Shown here in pieces: positions 41,311-50,393 of a stretch of 64,000 bases of DNA (the stretch's first letter is position 1; every line of letters starts with the position of its first letter). This DNA is from Myxococcus stipitatus DSM 14675 (GTDB taxonomy: Bacteria; Myxococcota; Myxococcia; Myxococcales; Myxococcaceae). The translations under genes and the position numbers were made by a program. The notes beneath the pieces are model-generated. The model did not search any database, was not told the origin of the DNA, and saw nothing but the letters and a program-made list of their open reading frames with translations. The stretch lies in contig NC_020126.1 of the NCBI RefSeq assembly GCF_000331735.1, positions 9,117,501 to 9,181,500 of the forward strand. Direction: 5' to 3'.

Positions 41311-42729
41311 GTGCTCTCGCACAGCCTCCAGTACGTCGTCTTCGTCATCGCGGTGTTCGCGCTCTACTGGGCGGTGCACCGGCACTTCTGGCCGCGCATG
41401 CTGGTGCTGCTGGTGGCCAGCGTGTACTTCTACGCGGCCTTCACGCCCTTCCCGCTGCTCATCTTCCTGGTGGGCGTCACGGTGGACCACCTGCTCGTCA
41501 AGGGGATGGGCCGCTCGCAATCCCAGGGCGTGCGCAAGCTGCTCGTCACGCTGTCCATCGTGTCGAACCTGGGGCTGCTCGCGGGGTTCAAGTACCTGGA
41601 GCTGTTGCGCAAGACGGCGCTGGAGCTGGTGCCCGCCTCGTGGGGCCTGCACATCCGCGAGGCCCCGTTTGATTTGATTCTGCCGGTGGGCCTGTCGTTC
41701 TACGTCTTCCAGGCCATCAGCTACACGGTGGACGTGTACCGGGGGAAGGCGAGCGCCGGGCACTCGTTCATCGAGCACCTGCTCTACATGCTGTTCTTCC
41801 CGCGCGTGGTGAGCGGGCCCATCATCCGCGCGTCGGAATTGATGGAGCGCTTCCGCGACGTGCCCACGCTGACGCCGGAAGACGGCGGACGCGCGATGTT
41901 CCGCATCGCGGTGGGCCTGGTGAAGAAGCTGGTCATCGCGGACGTGCTGGGCAGCGGCATCGTCGACCCGGTGTTCGCCGCACCCGAGAAGTACGCGTCC
42001 GCCGAGTGTGTCGTCGCCGCCATCGCCTACACTTTCGAGCTCTACTACGACTTCTCGGGGTACTCGGACATCGCGCTGGGTGTGGCGGCGCTGTTCGGCT
42101 TCAAGTTCCCGGAGAACTTCAACCGGCCGTACCTGGCGAAGAACCTGGGTGAGTTCTGGAACCGGTGGCACATGAGCCTGTCCACCTGGCTGCGGGACTA
42201 CCTGTACCGCCCGCTGGGCGGCAACCGGGTGTCGAAGCCGCGGGTCCTCTTCAACCTGATGACGGTGATGGTGCTGGGCGGCCTGTGGCACGGCGCGGAC
42301 TGGCGCTTCGCGGTGTGGGGCGGCGTGCACGGCCTGGCGCTGGGGCTGACGCGGTGCTGGGAGTGGACGGTGGGCAAGCCGGAGAAGCCCGGTGTCCCGC
42401 GCCTCGCGGTGGGGATGCTGGTGACTTTCACCATCGTCGTGCTGACGCGCGTGGTGTTCCGCGCGAAGAACATGACGGACGCGGGTGAGTTCTACGTGCG
42501 GATGATGGAGGGAGTGCCCGGCATCGCCAACGTGAGCCCGCTGGTGTGGGGCATGCTCGCGGCGGCGGTGTTCTTCCACGCGGTGCCGCTGAAGCTCTAC
42601 ACGGTGACGTCGGAGCTGTTCGTCCGGATGCCCGTGCCCGTGCGCGCCGTCGCGCTCATCCTCTTGGGCCTGGGCATCCGCCACCTCTCCGCGGTGGAGA
42701 CGCGGCCCTACGTCTACCTCCAGTTCTAG
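41311..42729 (+). CDS. MBOAT-family membrane O-acyltransferase (AlgI-like)
   Basis: 472 residues from a GTG at 41311, 1 nt after the SGNH stop, so translation is coupled. About ten transmembrane helices. MBOAT markers: VSGPIIRASELM, YYDFSGYSDIALG, FNRPYLAKNLGEFWNRWHMS, and the catalytic-His block GLWHGADWRFAVWGGVHG. It passes acyl groups across the inner membrane to a periplasmic partner, here presumably the double-SGNH protein, to decorate a polysaccharide. The stop codon overlaps the stop of the convergent NUDIX gene. Confidence 0.93.
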   Translation: MLSHSLQYVVFVIAVFALYWAVHRHFWPRMLVLLVASVYFYAAFTPFPLLIFLVGVTVDHLLVKGMGRSQSQGVRKLLVTLSIVSNLGLLAGFKYLELLRKTALELVPASWGLHIREAPFDLILPVGLSFYVFQAISYTVDVYRGKASAGHSFIEHLLYMLFFPRVVSGPIIRASELMERFRDVPTLTPEDGGRAMFRIAVGLVKKLVIADVLGSGIVDPVFAAPEKYASAECVVAAIAYTFELYYDFSGYSDIALGVAALFGFKFPENFNRPYLAKNLGEFWNRWHMSLSTWLRDYLYRPLGGNRVSKPRVLFNLMTVMVLGGLWHGADWRFAVWGGVHGLALGLTRCWEWTVGKPEKPGVPRLAVGMLVTFTIVVLTRVVFRAKNMTDAGEFYVRMMEGVPGIANVSPLVWGMLAAAVFFHAVPLKLYTVTSELFVRMPVPVRAVALILLGLGIRHLSAVETRPYVYLQF

Positions 42730-43337
42730 CGCGGAGGCGTGAGCAGCGCCCGCAACCCGGGCACCTGCTCCACCTGCGCCAGGAAGTCACGGAGGATGCG
42801 CGCGGTGGCGCCCCAGATGACGTGGCCCTCGTAGGTGTAGAAGTACAAGTCCCGCTCGGCGCCGAGGACTTCCTTGCGCTCGACGCGGAGGATGGCCGGG
42901 TCCATCAGCCGCTCCAGGGGCACCTCGAGGATGAAGGCCACCTCCTCGACGCTGGGCGTGTACTGGCCATCTCCAGGAATCACGCCCACGAAGGGACGCA
43001 CGCGGTACTGGGAGATGGTGGGCACCTCGTCCAGCATGCCGAGCACCCGCACGCCTCGCCGGTCGATGCCCAGCTCCTCCTCCGTCTCGCGCAGCGCGGT
43101 GTGCAGCGGCGTGAGGTCCTCCGCGTCGCGTCCGCCCCCGGGGTAGCTGTACTGGTTGGCGTGGGTGCGCAGCGTGGCCGGGCGGCGGGTGAACACCATG
43201 TGCGGCACACCATCGCGCTCGAACAGCGGCACCAGCACCGCGGCCTCGCGCAACACGAGCCCCGGCAGATTCACGTCGCGAGCCGGACGCGACGCGAGCC
43301 GAGACTCCACCCCCTGGAACAGCGCCTCCACGCTCAC
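42726..43337 (-). CDS. NUDIX hydrolase (CoA-pyrophosphatase-like)
   Basis: 203 residues. NUDIX box GGGRDAEDLTPLHTALRETEEELGI in split form GGR...TALRETEEELG, which with the preceding TRRPATLRTHANQYSYPGG is the pattern of the NudL/YeaB group that hydrolyses coenzyme A and derivatives. It lies 12 nt downstream of uppP on the same strand. It is convergent with the MBOAT gene: both stops share the bases CTAG at 42726-42729. Confidence 0.9.
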   Translation of the reverse strand: MSVEALFQGVESRLASRPARDVNLPGLVLREAAVLVPLFERDGVPHMVFTRRPATLRTHANQYSYPGGGRDAEDLTPLHTALRETEEELGIDRRGVRVLGMLDEVPTISQYRVRPFVGVIPGDGQYTPSVEEVAFILEVPLERLMDPAILRVERKEVLGAERDLYFYTYEGHVIWGATARILRDFLAQVEQVPGLRALLTPPR

Positions 43338-43349
43338 GACGTCCGCCTC

Positions 43350-44243
43350 CTAGTCCGCGACCTGCTTCTCCACCTGCCGCGCGCCCGCGTCACGGGGCGC
43401 CTCCGCGTGCTCCGCGCCCGACAGGGGCTTGAGCACTCCCGCCTGGAGCAGCACGAGGAGCAGCACGCCCAGCACGATGCGATAGACGACGAACACCAGC
43501 GTCGTGCGGGAGCGCAGGTAGTTCAACAGCCACGCGATGGCCGCCATGCCCGACGCGAAGGCCACCAGCGTGCCCACCCAGAGCGACAGGGCGCTGGGGC
43601 GCTCGGTGGCCTCCAGCAGGTGCTTGAGCTCGAAGAGGCCCGCGAGCGTGGTGGCGGGGATGGACAGGAGGAACGAGTAGCGGGCCGCGTCCTCGCGCTT
43701 GAGGCCCAGCGACAGTCCGCCGGTGAGCGTGGTGCCGGAGCGCGACGAGCCCGGGATGAGCGCCAGCGCCTGCCACAGGCCGATGAGGATGCCATCCCGC
43801 CACGTCATGTCCGCGAGCGTGCGCCGATGCGAGGCGCGCTTCTCCACGACGAAGAGGATGATGGCCAGGATGATGAGGCTGGCGGAGATGACGTAGAGCG
43901 AGCGGAACTGCGTCTCGATGGACTTCTTGAAGGCGAGGCCGCACAGGCCGATGGGCAGCGTGCCCACCAGCACGAACCACGCCAGCCGCGACTCCACGGT
44001 GCCGAAGGGGTCCTTCTTCGCGAGCCCTCGGAAGAAGGCGGCCACGAGGGAGACGATGTCCTTGCGGAAGTAGATGAGCACGGCGGCCACGGTGCCCAAT
44101 TGGATGACCGCCGAGTACGCGGCCCCCGGGTCCTTCCATCCGAACAGCTCCGGCGCGATGCGCAGGTGCGCGGTGGAGCTGATGGGGAGGAACTCGGTGA
44201 GACCCTGGACCAGTCCCAGGACAATGGCTTCAAGGAGGCTCAT
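43350..44243 (-). CDS. uppP: Undecaprenyl-diphosphatase
   Basis: 297 residues from the ATG at 44243; the longer open frame upstream lacks membrane character. Eight hydrophobic helices. Conserved catalytic blocks: LVQGLTEFLPISSTAHL (Glu and Ser) and LIPGSSRSGTT (Arg and Ser). It recycles the C55 lipid carrier used for peptidoglycan and exported polysaccharides, which suits the polysaccharide genes nearby. The C-terminus has a polar tail (PRDAGARQVEKQVAD). In operon with the NUDIX gene. Confidence 0.93.
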   Translation of the reverse strand: MSLLEAIVLGLVQGLTEFLPISSTAHLRIAPELFGWKDPGAAYSAVIQLGTVAAVLIYFRKDIVSLVAAFFRGLAKKDPFGTVESRLAWFVLVGTLPIGLCGLAFKKSIETQFRSLYVISASLIILAIILFVVEKRASHRRTLADMTWRDGILIGLWQALALIPGSSRSGTTLTGGLSLGLKREDAARYSFLLSIPATTLAGLFELKHLLEATERPSALSLWVGTLVAFASGMAAIAWLLNYLRSRTTLVFVVYRIVLGVLLLVLLQAGVLKPLSGAEHAEAPRDAGARQVEKQVAD

Positions 44244-44368
44244 AGGCGTGGCCACGGGATGTATGCCCGGACTCCTCCGCCAGCAAGGGTGTTCCGTCGC
44301 GTGTGTGGGTCGTCGTGCACGTCCCATCCCGCTTCCGGGCGGGGTCCAGGTAGGCTTCCACCCCTGCC

Positions 44369-44839
44369 ATGCCCCCTGCCCCTCCGTGCCCCTGCTGCTC
44401 TGGCCTGCGCTATCGAGAGTGCTGCGCACCCTTCCACCGAGGTGACGCGGAAGCGCCCGACGCCGAGCGTCTGATGCGCAGCCGCTACAGCGCCTTCGCG
44501 ATGCGCGAGGCCGCCTACCTGTGGAGGACACTCCACTCGAGCCACCCGGACCGGTCCCGCCCGGAGGCCGAGGTGGTGCGGGAGCTGCGCACGTTCGCCC
44601 AGGGACACCAGTTCCCCAAGCTGGTGGTGATGGACCGGCGCGCGCCGGACGCCCAGGGCACCGCGCAGGTGCTCTTCTTCGCGAAGGTGTTCGAGAAGGG
44701 CAAGGAGCGCTCCTTCGTCGAGCGCTCCGACTTCCTGCACGACGGCGTCGGCTGGCGATACCACTCCGGCGACACGCTCGCGCTGCGCGAGCTGACGGTG
44801 CCTCCGGAGTCGCTGACCATCGACACGTATCCGAAGTGA
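44369..44839 (+). CDS. YchJ-family protein with SEC-C zinc motif
   Basis: 156 residues. N-terminal SEC-C-like zinc site CPCCSGLRYRECC, then the NTF2-like YchJ domain: ERLMRSRYSAFAMREAAYLWRTLHSSHP, GTAQVLFFAKVFEKGK and SFVERSDFLHDGVGWRYHSG. The family (UPF0225) is conserved in bacteria, but its function is not established. Divergent from uppP. Confidence 0.9.
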   Translation: MPPAPPCPCCSGLRYRECCAPFHRGDAEAPDAERLMRSRYSAFAMREAAYLWRTLHSSHPDRSRPEAEVVRELRTFAQGHQFPKLVVMDRRAPDAQGTAQVLFFAKVFEKGKERSFVERSDFLHDGVGWRYHSGDTLALRELTVPPESLTIDTYPK

Positions 44840-45171
44840 GTAGCACTCTCGGACGAGACGCGATGCCCACCCCCAAGCTGTCCTCCCTGCTCGAGCCCGC
44901 GAACCAAGGCGAGTGGAGCCGCGTACTCGACGGCCTCCTCACTGCCTGACGCGCGGCTCGATCACAGGACGGCCTCACCGCGCTCGGACACCCTCACGGA
45001 AACACGGGCTCGGAAAGAGTCTCGGACGCGTGGCCCAGGACCCGCGCCCTCGTGTCTTTCGAGCCACACGTCCTCCACGCCACCCAGTCACACAAGGCCA
45101 CTGGCGTACTCCTTGCTCCGGCCCGCGCTCCAACGCGGAGACCTTCCGCCCTGTCCCGAATCCGGAGCCTC
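44840..45171. other. Non-coding stretch before the beta-lactamase gene
   Basis: 332 nt. It contains one 28-codon open frame (44863-44949) with a weak ribosome-binding site and no family features, not called as a gene. The rest presumably holds the beta-lactamase promoter. No hairpin stands out. Confidence 0.45.
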
Positions 45172-45990
45172 ATGCCTCGCATCCTCCGCGGCACCTTGCT
45201 CGCCATCCTCGTGCTCGCGACACCGAGCGCACTCGCGGCCTCGCCCAAGCCCGCGCATCCCGGCTGCTTCCTGCTGATGAACCTGGAGACCGGTGAGGTC
45301 CGCCGCAATGACGTGAAGAAGTGCGCGAAGCGGATGCCGCCCGCCTCCTCCTTCAAGGTGCCTCACGCGCTCATCGCGCTGGAGACGGGCGTCGTCACGA
45401 GCGTCGACCAGGTGCACACCTGGGATGGGACGCAGCACCGCCTCGCGATGTGGAACCAGGACCAGACGTTGGACACCGCCATGCGCCGCTCCGCGGTGTG
45501 GGTCTTCCAGGGGACGGCGCGGAAGATTGGCCGCGAGCGCATGGAGGACTGGCTGAAGCGCTTCCGCTACGGCACGCAGGACGCCTCGGGCGACATCACG
45601 CTCTTCTGGCTGGGTGGCCCGCTGCGCATCTCCCCGGACGAGCAGCTCGACTTCATGGCGCGCCTGTACCGGGGCCAGCTCCCCGTCCGCCCCGAGGTCC
45701 TCGAGGCCGTGAAGGGCACGCTCGTCCACGGCCCCGACACCGTGGCCAGCGTCCGCGACGGCATCAACCAGGGAGGCCCGTGGAAGGACGGCGCGGTGCT
45801 GAGCGCCAAGACGGGCTGGTACCCGAGCAAGGACGGAGACGTCACCTGGCTGGTGGGCCACGTGGCTTCAGCCAATGGAGGACGCCACGTCTTCGTCAGC
45901 GCCGTGAAGTCGCCCGCGGGCAAGTCTCCGTCCGCGAACCCCGCGCTCGCCGCCGCCATCGACTCGCTCGAGGCGAGCGGACTGCTCTGA
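45172..45990 (+). CDS. Class D (OXA-type) beta-lactamase
   Basis: 272 residues from the ATG at 45172 (GGAG upstream). Signal peptide of about 22 residues ending SALAA. Catalytic SxxK at Ser59-Ser-Phe-Lys62, second motif Ser107-Ala-Val109 (RRSAVWVFQ), Trp146 in FWLGGPLRIS, the residue that stabilises the carboxylated lysine, and KTG in AKTGWYPSKDGDVTWLVG. The usual YGN motif is Tyr133-Gly-Thr135. It would be a periplasmic penicillin-hydrolysing enzyme; a penicillin-binding sensor role is less likely because the transmembrane anchor is missing. No blaR-like regulator is adjacent. Confidence 0.9.
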   Translation: MPRILRGTLLAILVLATPSALAASPKPAHPGCFLLMNLETGEVRRNDVKKCAKRMPPASSFKVPHALIALETGVVTSVDQVHTWDGTQHRLAMWNQDQTLDTAMRRSAVWVFQGTARKIGRERMEDWLKRFRYGTQDASGDITLFWLGGPLRISPDEQLDFMARLYRGQLPVRPEVLEAVKGTLVHGPDTVASVRDGINQGGPWKDGAVLSAKTGWYPSKDGDVTWLVGHVASANGGRHVFVSAVKSPAGKSPSANPALAAAIDSLEASGLL

Positions 45991-45996
45991 AACGGC

Positions 45997-46031
45997 GATG
46001 GGCCGCCCCCCTCTTCGGGAAGCGGCCCATC
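45997..46031. terminator. Bidirectional hairpin terminator
   Basis: Perfect 10-bp stem (GATGGGCCGC / GCGGCCCATC) with a 15-nt loop, between the convergent beta-lactamase gene (ends 45990) and metK (ends 46065). Confidence 0.65.
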
Positions 46032-46064
46032 CAGACTCGCTCAGTCAGCGGAGCGAGGGTGCCT

Positions 46065-47243
46065 TCAGACGGCCTTCAGGCGGCGCGACGCGGGGCCGGT
46101 GGCGGCGTCCTTGAGCGCGTCCTTGCGGTCCGTGCGCTCCCAGGTGAACTCCTTCTCCGTGCGGCCGAAGTGACCGTACGCGGCGGTCTTCTGGTAGATG
46201 GGCCGCAGCAGGTCCAGGTGCTCCGTGATTTCGCGCGGCTTGAGGCCGAACGTCTGGCGGATGGCCTTGGCGATGCGCTCTTCCGGAACCGTCGCGGTGC
46301 CGAACGTCTCCACCATCACGCTGACCGGCTCGGCCACGCCGATGGCGTAGGAGACCTGCACCTCGCAGCGGCGAGCCAGGCCCGCGGCCACCACCGTCTT
46401 GGCGATGTGGCGCCCCATGTACGCGGCGGAGCGGTCCACCTTGGACGGGTCCTTGCCGCTGAAGGCGCCGCCACCGTGACGGCCCATGCCGCCGTAGGTG
46501 TCGACGATGATCTTCCGGCCCGTCACGCCCGAGTCGCCCATGGGGCCACCCACCACGAAGCGGCCCGTGGGGTTGATGTAGAACTTGGTCTTGTTGTCGA
46601 TGAACTTCTTGGGCAGCACCTTCGCGATGACGTCCTCGCGGATGGCCTCCTGGATGCGCTTGTTGGAGACGTCATCCGAGTGCTGCGTGGACACCACCAC
46701 CGCGTCGATGCGCACCGGACGGCCGTCGCGGTACTCCACCGTCACCTGGCTCTTGCCGTCGGGGCGAATCCAGTCGTGCTGCTTGCGGCGCACGTCCGCC
46801 AGCTTGCGCGTCAGCGCGTGCGCGTAGTGCAGCGGCGCGGGCATCAGCTCCGACGTCTCGTCGCACGCGAAGCCGAACATCATGCCCTGGTCACCGGCGC
46901 CCTGCTCCTTCTTGTTGTCCACGCCGCGCGCGATGTCCTGGCTCTGGCCTTCGATGGCGACCATCACGCCGCACGTGTTGCCGTCGTAGCCCATCGCGCT
47001 GTCGGTGTAGCCAATCCGACAGATGGTGCTCCGGACGATCTTGGGGATGTCCACGTACGTGTTCGTGGTCACCTCGCCGGCGACGATGGCGAGGCCCGTC
47101 TTGACGAGCGTCTCCACCGCGACGCGCGCCTGGGGGTCCTTGGCGATGATGGCATCCAGGACGCCGTCGGAAATCTGGTCGGCGATCTTGTCCGGGTGGC
47201 CCTCGGTAACGGATTCGGACGTGAACAGGAAGTCGGTAGGCAT
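46065..47243 (-). CDS. metK: S-adenosylmethionine synthase
   Basis: 392 residues from the ATG at 47243. Full set of MetK blocks: FTSESVTEGHPDKIADQISD, GAGDQGMMFGFACDET (ATP loop), KTKFYINPTGRFVVGGP, and GGGAFSGKDPSKVDRSAAY. It makes SAM from methionine and ATP in the cytoplasm. The upstream 228 nt were read for SAM-riboswitch features; none was convincing. Confidence 0.97.
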   Translation of the reverse strand: MPTDFLFTSESVTEGHPDKIADQISDGVLDAIIAKDPQARVAVETLVKTGLAIVAGEVTTNTYVDIPKIVRSTICRIGYTDSAMGYDGNTCGVMVAIEGQSQDIARGVDNKKEQGAGDQGMMFGFACDETSELMPAPLHYAHALTRKLADVRRKQHDWIRPDGKSQVTVEYRDGRPVRIDAVVVSTQHSDDVSNKRIQEAIREDVIAKVLPKKFIDNKTKFYINPTGRFVVGGPMGDSGVTGRKIIVDTYGGMGRHGGGAFSGKDPSKVDRSAAYMGRHIAKTVVAAGLARRCEVQVSYAIGVAEPVSVMVETFGTATVPEERIAKAIRQTFGLKPREITEHLDLLRPIYQKTAAYGHFGRTEKEFTWERTDRKDALKDAATGPASRRLKAV

Positions 47244-47471
47244 GTCGTCTCTATGCAAAGGGAGCGCGGACCGCGCGAGAGGGTCGGACACTAGAATCTG
47301 GCCCCAGGGGAGTCAAACAGCGAGCAGGTCCACTTCATTCGACTGTCGTTCAATGGGAATGAGTGGGCTCGGGCGTCCGCCGGCCGAGCATCCCTGGGAT
47401 GAATTTGGCGAGGCGCCCGGCGTCCGCATGGGCTAACAGAAGCCTGCATCTCCGCTGGAGGACTCACCGAC

Positions 47472-48050
47472 ATGAACGCCCGCTTCCGTACCCTCTCCCT
47501 CCTGGTTGCCTTCACGCTGTCCGTGCCCGCGCTCGCCGCGGCGCCGAAGCAGAAGGACGACCCCATCGCCAAGCCGGTGAAGACCGTCGTCTCCTCCGTG
47601 CGCTACGAGCGCGACGCGGCGGCGCTCAAGCTCTTCGGCGGCGAGGAGCAGGGGAAGTACCTCCTGGGTGATTCGTGGGCGAAGGGCACCGACGAGCAGC
47701 GCAAGGAGTTCGTCACCCTCTTCCACGGCCTGTTCGCCAAGATTGCCTTCCCGCGCGTGCGGGAGAACTTCAAGTCGCTGGAGGACATCGTCTACTCGCC
47801 CGCCGAGGTGAACGGCAACGAGGCCACGGTGGACTCGGTCGTCTTCATCAAGCACCCGCTGAAGACGCAGGAGATGAAGCTGAAGTACCGGCTGGTGAAG
47901 GACGGGGCCGCGTGGAAGGTGGTCGACGTGACGGTGCTGGGCTCGTCCATGCTCCAGGACATCCGCGACACGCAGGTGCAGCCGCTGCTCCAGCAGGGCG
48001 GATGGGACCTGCTGCTGGGCCGCATGCGCCAGGAGCTGGCGAAGAAGTAA
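47472..48050 (+). CDS. MlaC/Ttg2D-family periplasmic lipid-binding protein
   Basis: 192 residues. Signal peptide MNARFRTLSLLVAFTLSVPALAAA. The body follows the MlaC pattern: VKTVVSSVRYERDAAALKLF, FVTLFHGLFAKIAFPRVREN, VFIKHPLKTQEMKLKYRLVK and WKVVDVTVLGSSMLQDIRDT. MlaC proteins carry phospholipid between outer and inner membrane complexes, but no mlaFED genes are here. An RND/MMPL exporter follows two genes downstream and may be the partner, a known association for stand-alone Ttg2D-like proteins. Confidence 0.9.
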   Translation: MNARFRTLSLLVAFTLSVPALAAAPKQKDDPIAKPVKTVVSSVRYERDAAALKLFGGEEQGKYLLGDSWAKGTDEQRKEFVTLFHGLFAKIAFPRVRENFKSLEDIVYSPAEVNGNEATVDSVVFIKHPLKTQEMKLKYRLVKDGAAWKVVDVTVLGSSMLQDIRDTQVQPLLQQGGWDLLLGRMRQELAKK

Positions 48051-48159
48051 CCCCGGTGCCTCACTGCTGGCGGACCTGCCCACCAGGCCGCCGTCCGCCG
48101 GAAGGGTTTCGAGGGGGCAGCGGCTGGCGTAGTCTGGCCCTCCCCCTCTCGCCTGGTCG

Positions 48160-50304
48160 ATGAACGCCCCTCCCTCCTCTCCCCCCTCATCAAGCCGCAA
48201 CCATCACGGCCCGTCCGAGCGGGAAGTGGATGCGTTCTGCGTGCAGTACGCGCCGCGCGCCCCGGGCCACCCGGCGGTGCGGGACGTGTACCGGCTGCTG
48301 CGCGACGTGCCGGAGGAGGGGCTGGAGCCTCGGCTCGCATGGGTGGAGCGGTGGGTGGCGTGGCTGCGCGAGGACATCCCCGCACATGCCCTGGTGGACG
48401 CTTCCGAGCCGGAAGGCCCCATCGCCGACACGCGCCTGGCCCTGATGGTGCGCGTGCTGGAGGGTGAGCCGGCCATGCGCGCCGCCGTGACCCACCTGGT
48501 CGCCGCCGTGTGCGAGGGCAGCCGGGGCCTGAAGCTCTTCGCGCAGGTGGGCCTGCCCGCGGGCCAGGGGTTCCTCGCGGAGGCGGGCGACCGGCTGGCG
48601 CGCAAGGTCCTCCCCGCCGCGCCCGAGCCGGGCAAGCTGTCGGAGCTGCTGCTGCGCGTGTTCCCCGTGCCGGAGGACGCGGTGTGGCTGGCCCTGCTGT
48701 CCCCCGCGCTGGTGGCGAAGCTGGCCTTCCTGGTGGGCGAGCCGAAGCCTCCGGACCCGATGCCCGGGACCCGCGTGCGCGCGGACATGATGGACGCGCT
48801 GATGCTGCTGGCGGTGCAGACCTCCGCGCTGGGCACCCTGGAGGACATGCGGGACCGCTCCCCGGAGACGTCCTTCCGCGCATCGCCGTTCCTGCGCCTG
48901 CGGCGCGTGTGTGACGCGGTGCTGGCGCGGGACGCGGCGCCGGACACGCTGCGCGAGCTGACGACGACGGTGGACGACTGCCGCCAGGTGGTGGGCAGCG
49001 TGTCGCGCCACCTGGAGGCCGCGGGCGTCAGCGTGGACCTGGTGTACCGGCTGGAGCGCATCCGCCGGAGCCTGGAGCGCATGGAGGCCATCGCCCGCGT
49101 GCTGGGCGCGCCCCGGGGCGAGCCGCGCTGGCGCGAGGCGCTGGGCCTCCTGTCGGACCTGCTGCGGCGCGCGCACGAGGACCGCTCCGTCGGGGACCTG
49201 GTGCGGCGCAACGCGCGGATGCTGGCGCGAAAAATCATCGAGCGCGCGGGCCACTCGGGTGAGCACTACATCACCACCACGCGCGCCGAGTTCCACGAGA
49301 TGGTGCACTCGGCGGCGGGCGGCGGGCTGGTGACGGCCGTCGCGGTGGCCGGCAAGTTCCTGCTCGCCACGCTCGCGCTGGCCCCGTTCTTCGCGTGGCT
49401 GGCGGTGGGCCTCAACTACGCGGTGGCCTTCATCCTCATCCAGGCCCTGGGCTTCACGCTGGCCACCAAGCAGCCCTCCGTCACCGCCGCCACGCTGGCT
49501 GGCGCGGTGAGCGATGGCGCCCGGGGCGAGCGGCTGTCCAGCCTCATCGACATCATCCCCCGCATCACCCGCTCCCAACTGGCGGCCTTCGCCGGCAACC
49601 TGGGCTGCGTGCTGCCCGCGGCGGTGGCCCTGGCCCTGGCGTGGCAGGCGGCGGTGGGCGCCCCTTTCCTCTCCCCCGCGAAGGCCCAGGCCACGGTGGC
49701 GTCCCTGCACCCCTGGAAGAGCGGCTCGCTGCTGTTCGCCGCGCTGACCGGCGTGCTGCTGTGGTTGTCCAGCGTGGCCGGTGGGTGGCTGGAGAACTTC
49801 GTGGTGTACCGGCGGCTGCCGGAGGCCCTGGCCCACCACCGCGTGCTGCGGCGGGTGCTGGGCGTCTCCGGCGCGCGCAGGCTCGCGGACGGGCTGCTGC
49901 ATGCCGCGTCGGGCCTGGGCACCAACGTGACGCTGGGCTTCCTGTTGGCGCTGATGACGGTGCTGGGGCGCTTCATCGGGCTGCCCCTGGACATCCGACA
50001 CGTGACCTTCGCGCTGGGGCAACTGGCCCTCGCCGGCGGCGCGCTGGGCCCCCAGGGGGTGCTCCAGCCGGACTTCCTCGCCGCGCTGGGAGGGGTGGCC
50101 GCCATCGGGACGCTCAACTTCGCGGTGTCCTTCTCTCTGGCCCTGGGGGTGGCGGTGCGGGCCCGGGACATCCCCTTCGCGGAGGCCCTGCCCTTCCTGC
50201 GGGCCGTGGCCCTGCGCTTCCGGGCGGACCCCCGCTCGTTCTTCCTGCCCCCCAAGCCTCCGGCCGAGGTGCCCGCCCCCGTCCCCGTGGACGTCCGTCC
50301 ATGA
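48160..50304 (+). CDS. Gcr-type multi-helix membrane protein (COG4389)
   Basis: 714 residues. Soluble N-terminal half rich in Leu/Arg helices (about 1-370), with GEHYITTTRAEFHEMVHSAAGGG just before the first membrane helix; this junction is the best-known block of COG4389. The C-terminal half has about seven transmembrane helices. Databases label the family site-specific recombinase Gcr, but no recombinase catalytic motif is visible here and the topology argues for an envelope protein. It lies between mlaC and an RND exporter (gaps of 109 and 89 nt), which suggests a lipid-transport role. Confidence 0.75.
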   Translation: MNAPPSSPPSSSRNHHGPSEREVDAFCVQYAPRAPGHPAVRDVYRLLRDVPEEGLEPRLAWVERWVAWLREDIPAHALVDASEPEGPIADTRLALMVRVLEGEPAMRAAVTHLVAAVCEGSRGLKLFAQVGLPAGQGFLAEAGDRLARKVLPAAPEPGKLSELLLRVFPVPEDAVWLALLSPALVAKLAFLVGEPKPPDPMPGTRVRADMMDALMLLAVQTSALGTLEDMRDRSPETSFRASPFLRLRRVCDAVLARDAAPDTLRELTTTVDDCRQVVGSVSRHLEAAGVSVDLVYRLERIRRSLERMEAIARVLGAPRGEPRWREALGLLSDLLRRAHEDRSVGDLVRRNARMLARKIIERAGHSGEHYITTTRAEFHEMVHSAAGGGLVTAVAVAGKFLLATLALAPFFAWLAVGLNYAVAFILIQALGFTLATKQPSVTAATLAGAVSDGARGERLSSLIDIIPRITRSQLAAFAGNLGCVLPAAVALALAWQAAVGAPFLSPAKAQATVASLHPWKSGSLLFAALTGVLLWLSSVAGGWLENFVVYRRLPEALAHHRVLRRVLGVSGARRLADGLLHAASGLGTNVTLGFLLALMTVLGRFIGLPLDIRHVTFALGQLALAGGALGPQGVLQPDFLAALGGVAAIGTLNFAVSFSLALGVAVRARDIPFAEALPFLRAVALRFRADPRSFFLPPKPPAEVPAPVPVDVRP

Positions 50305-50393
50305 CACTCCAGTGACAACGGAAGCCAGGGGGGCGGCCAGGCCGATGAGCCGAGCTTCCGGGGGAGCACGTTTGCCGGTAGGGTCGCGCGCGA

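Noticed and set aside
44863..44949. 28-codon open frame after the YchJ gene
   Set aside because: The ribosome-binding site is weak and the peptide has neither a membrane helix nor a known motif. Chance is as likely.
47244..47471. SAM riboswitch upstream of metK
   Set aside because: I looked for the conserved core and stacked stems of SAM-sensing RNAs and saw none. A covariance-model search would settle it.
48160..50304. Site-specific recombinase as evidence of a mobile element
   Set aside because: The family label is recombinase, but no Ser or Tyr recombinase catalytic motif is visible, the protein has many membrane helices, and no attachment sites or repeats flank it.
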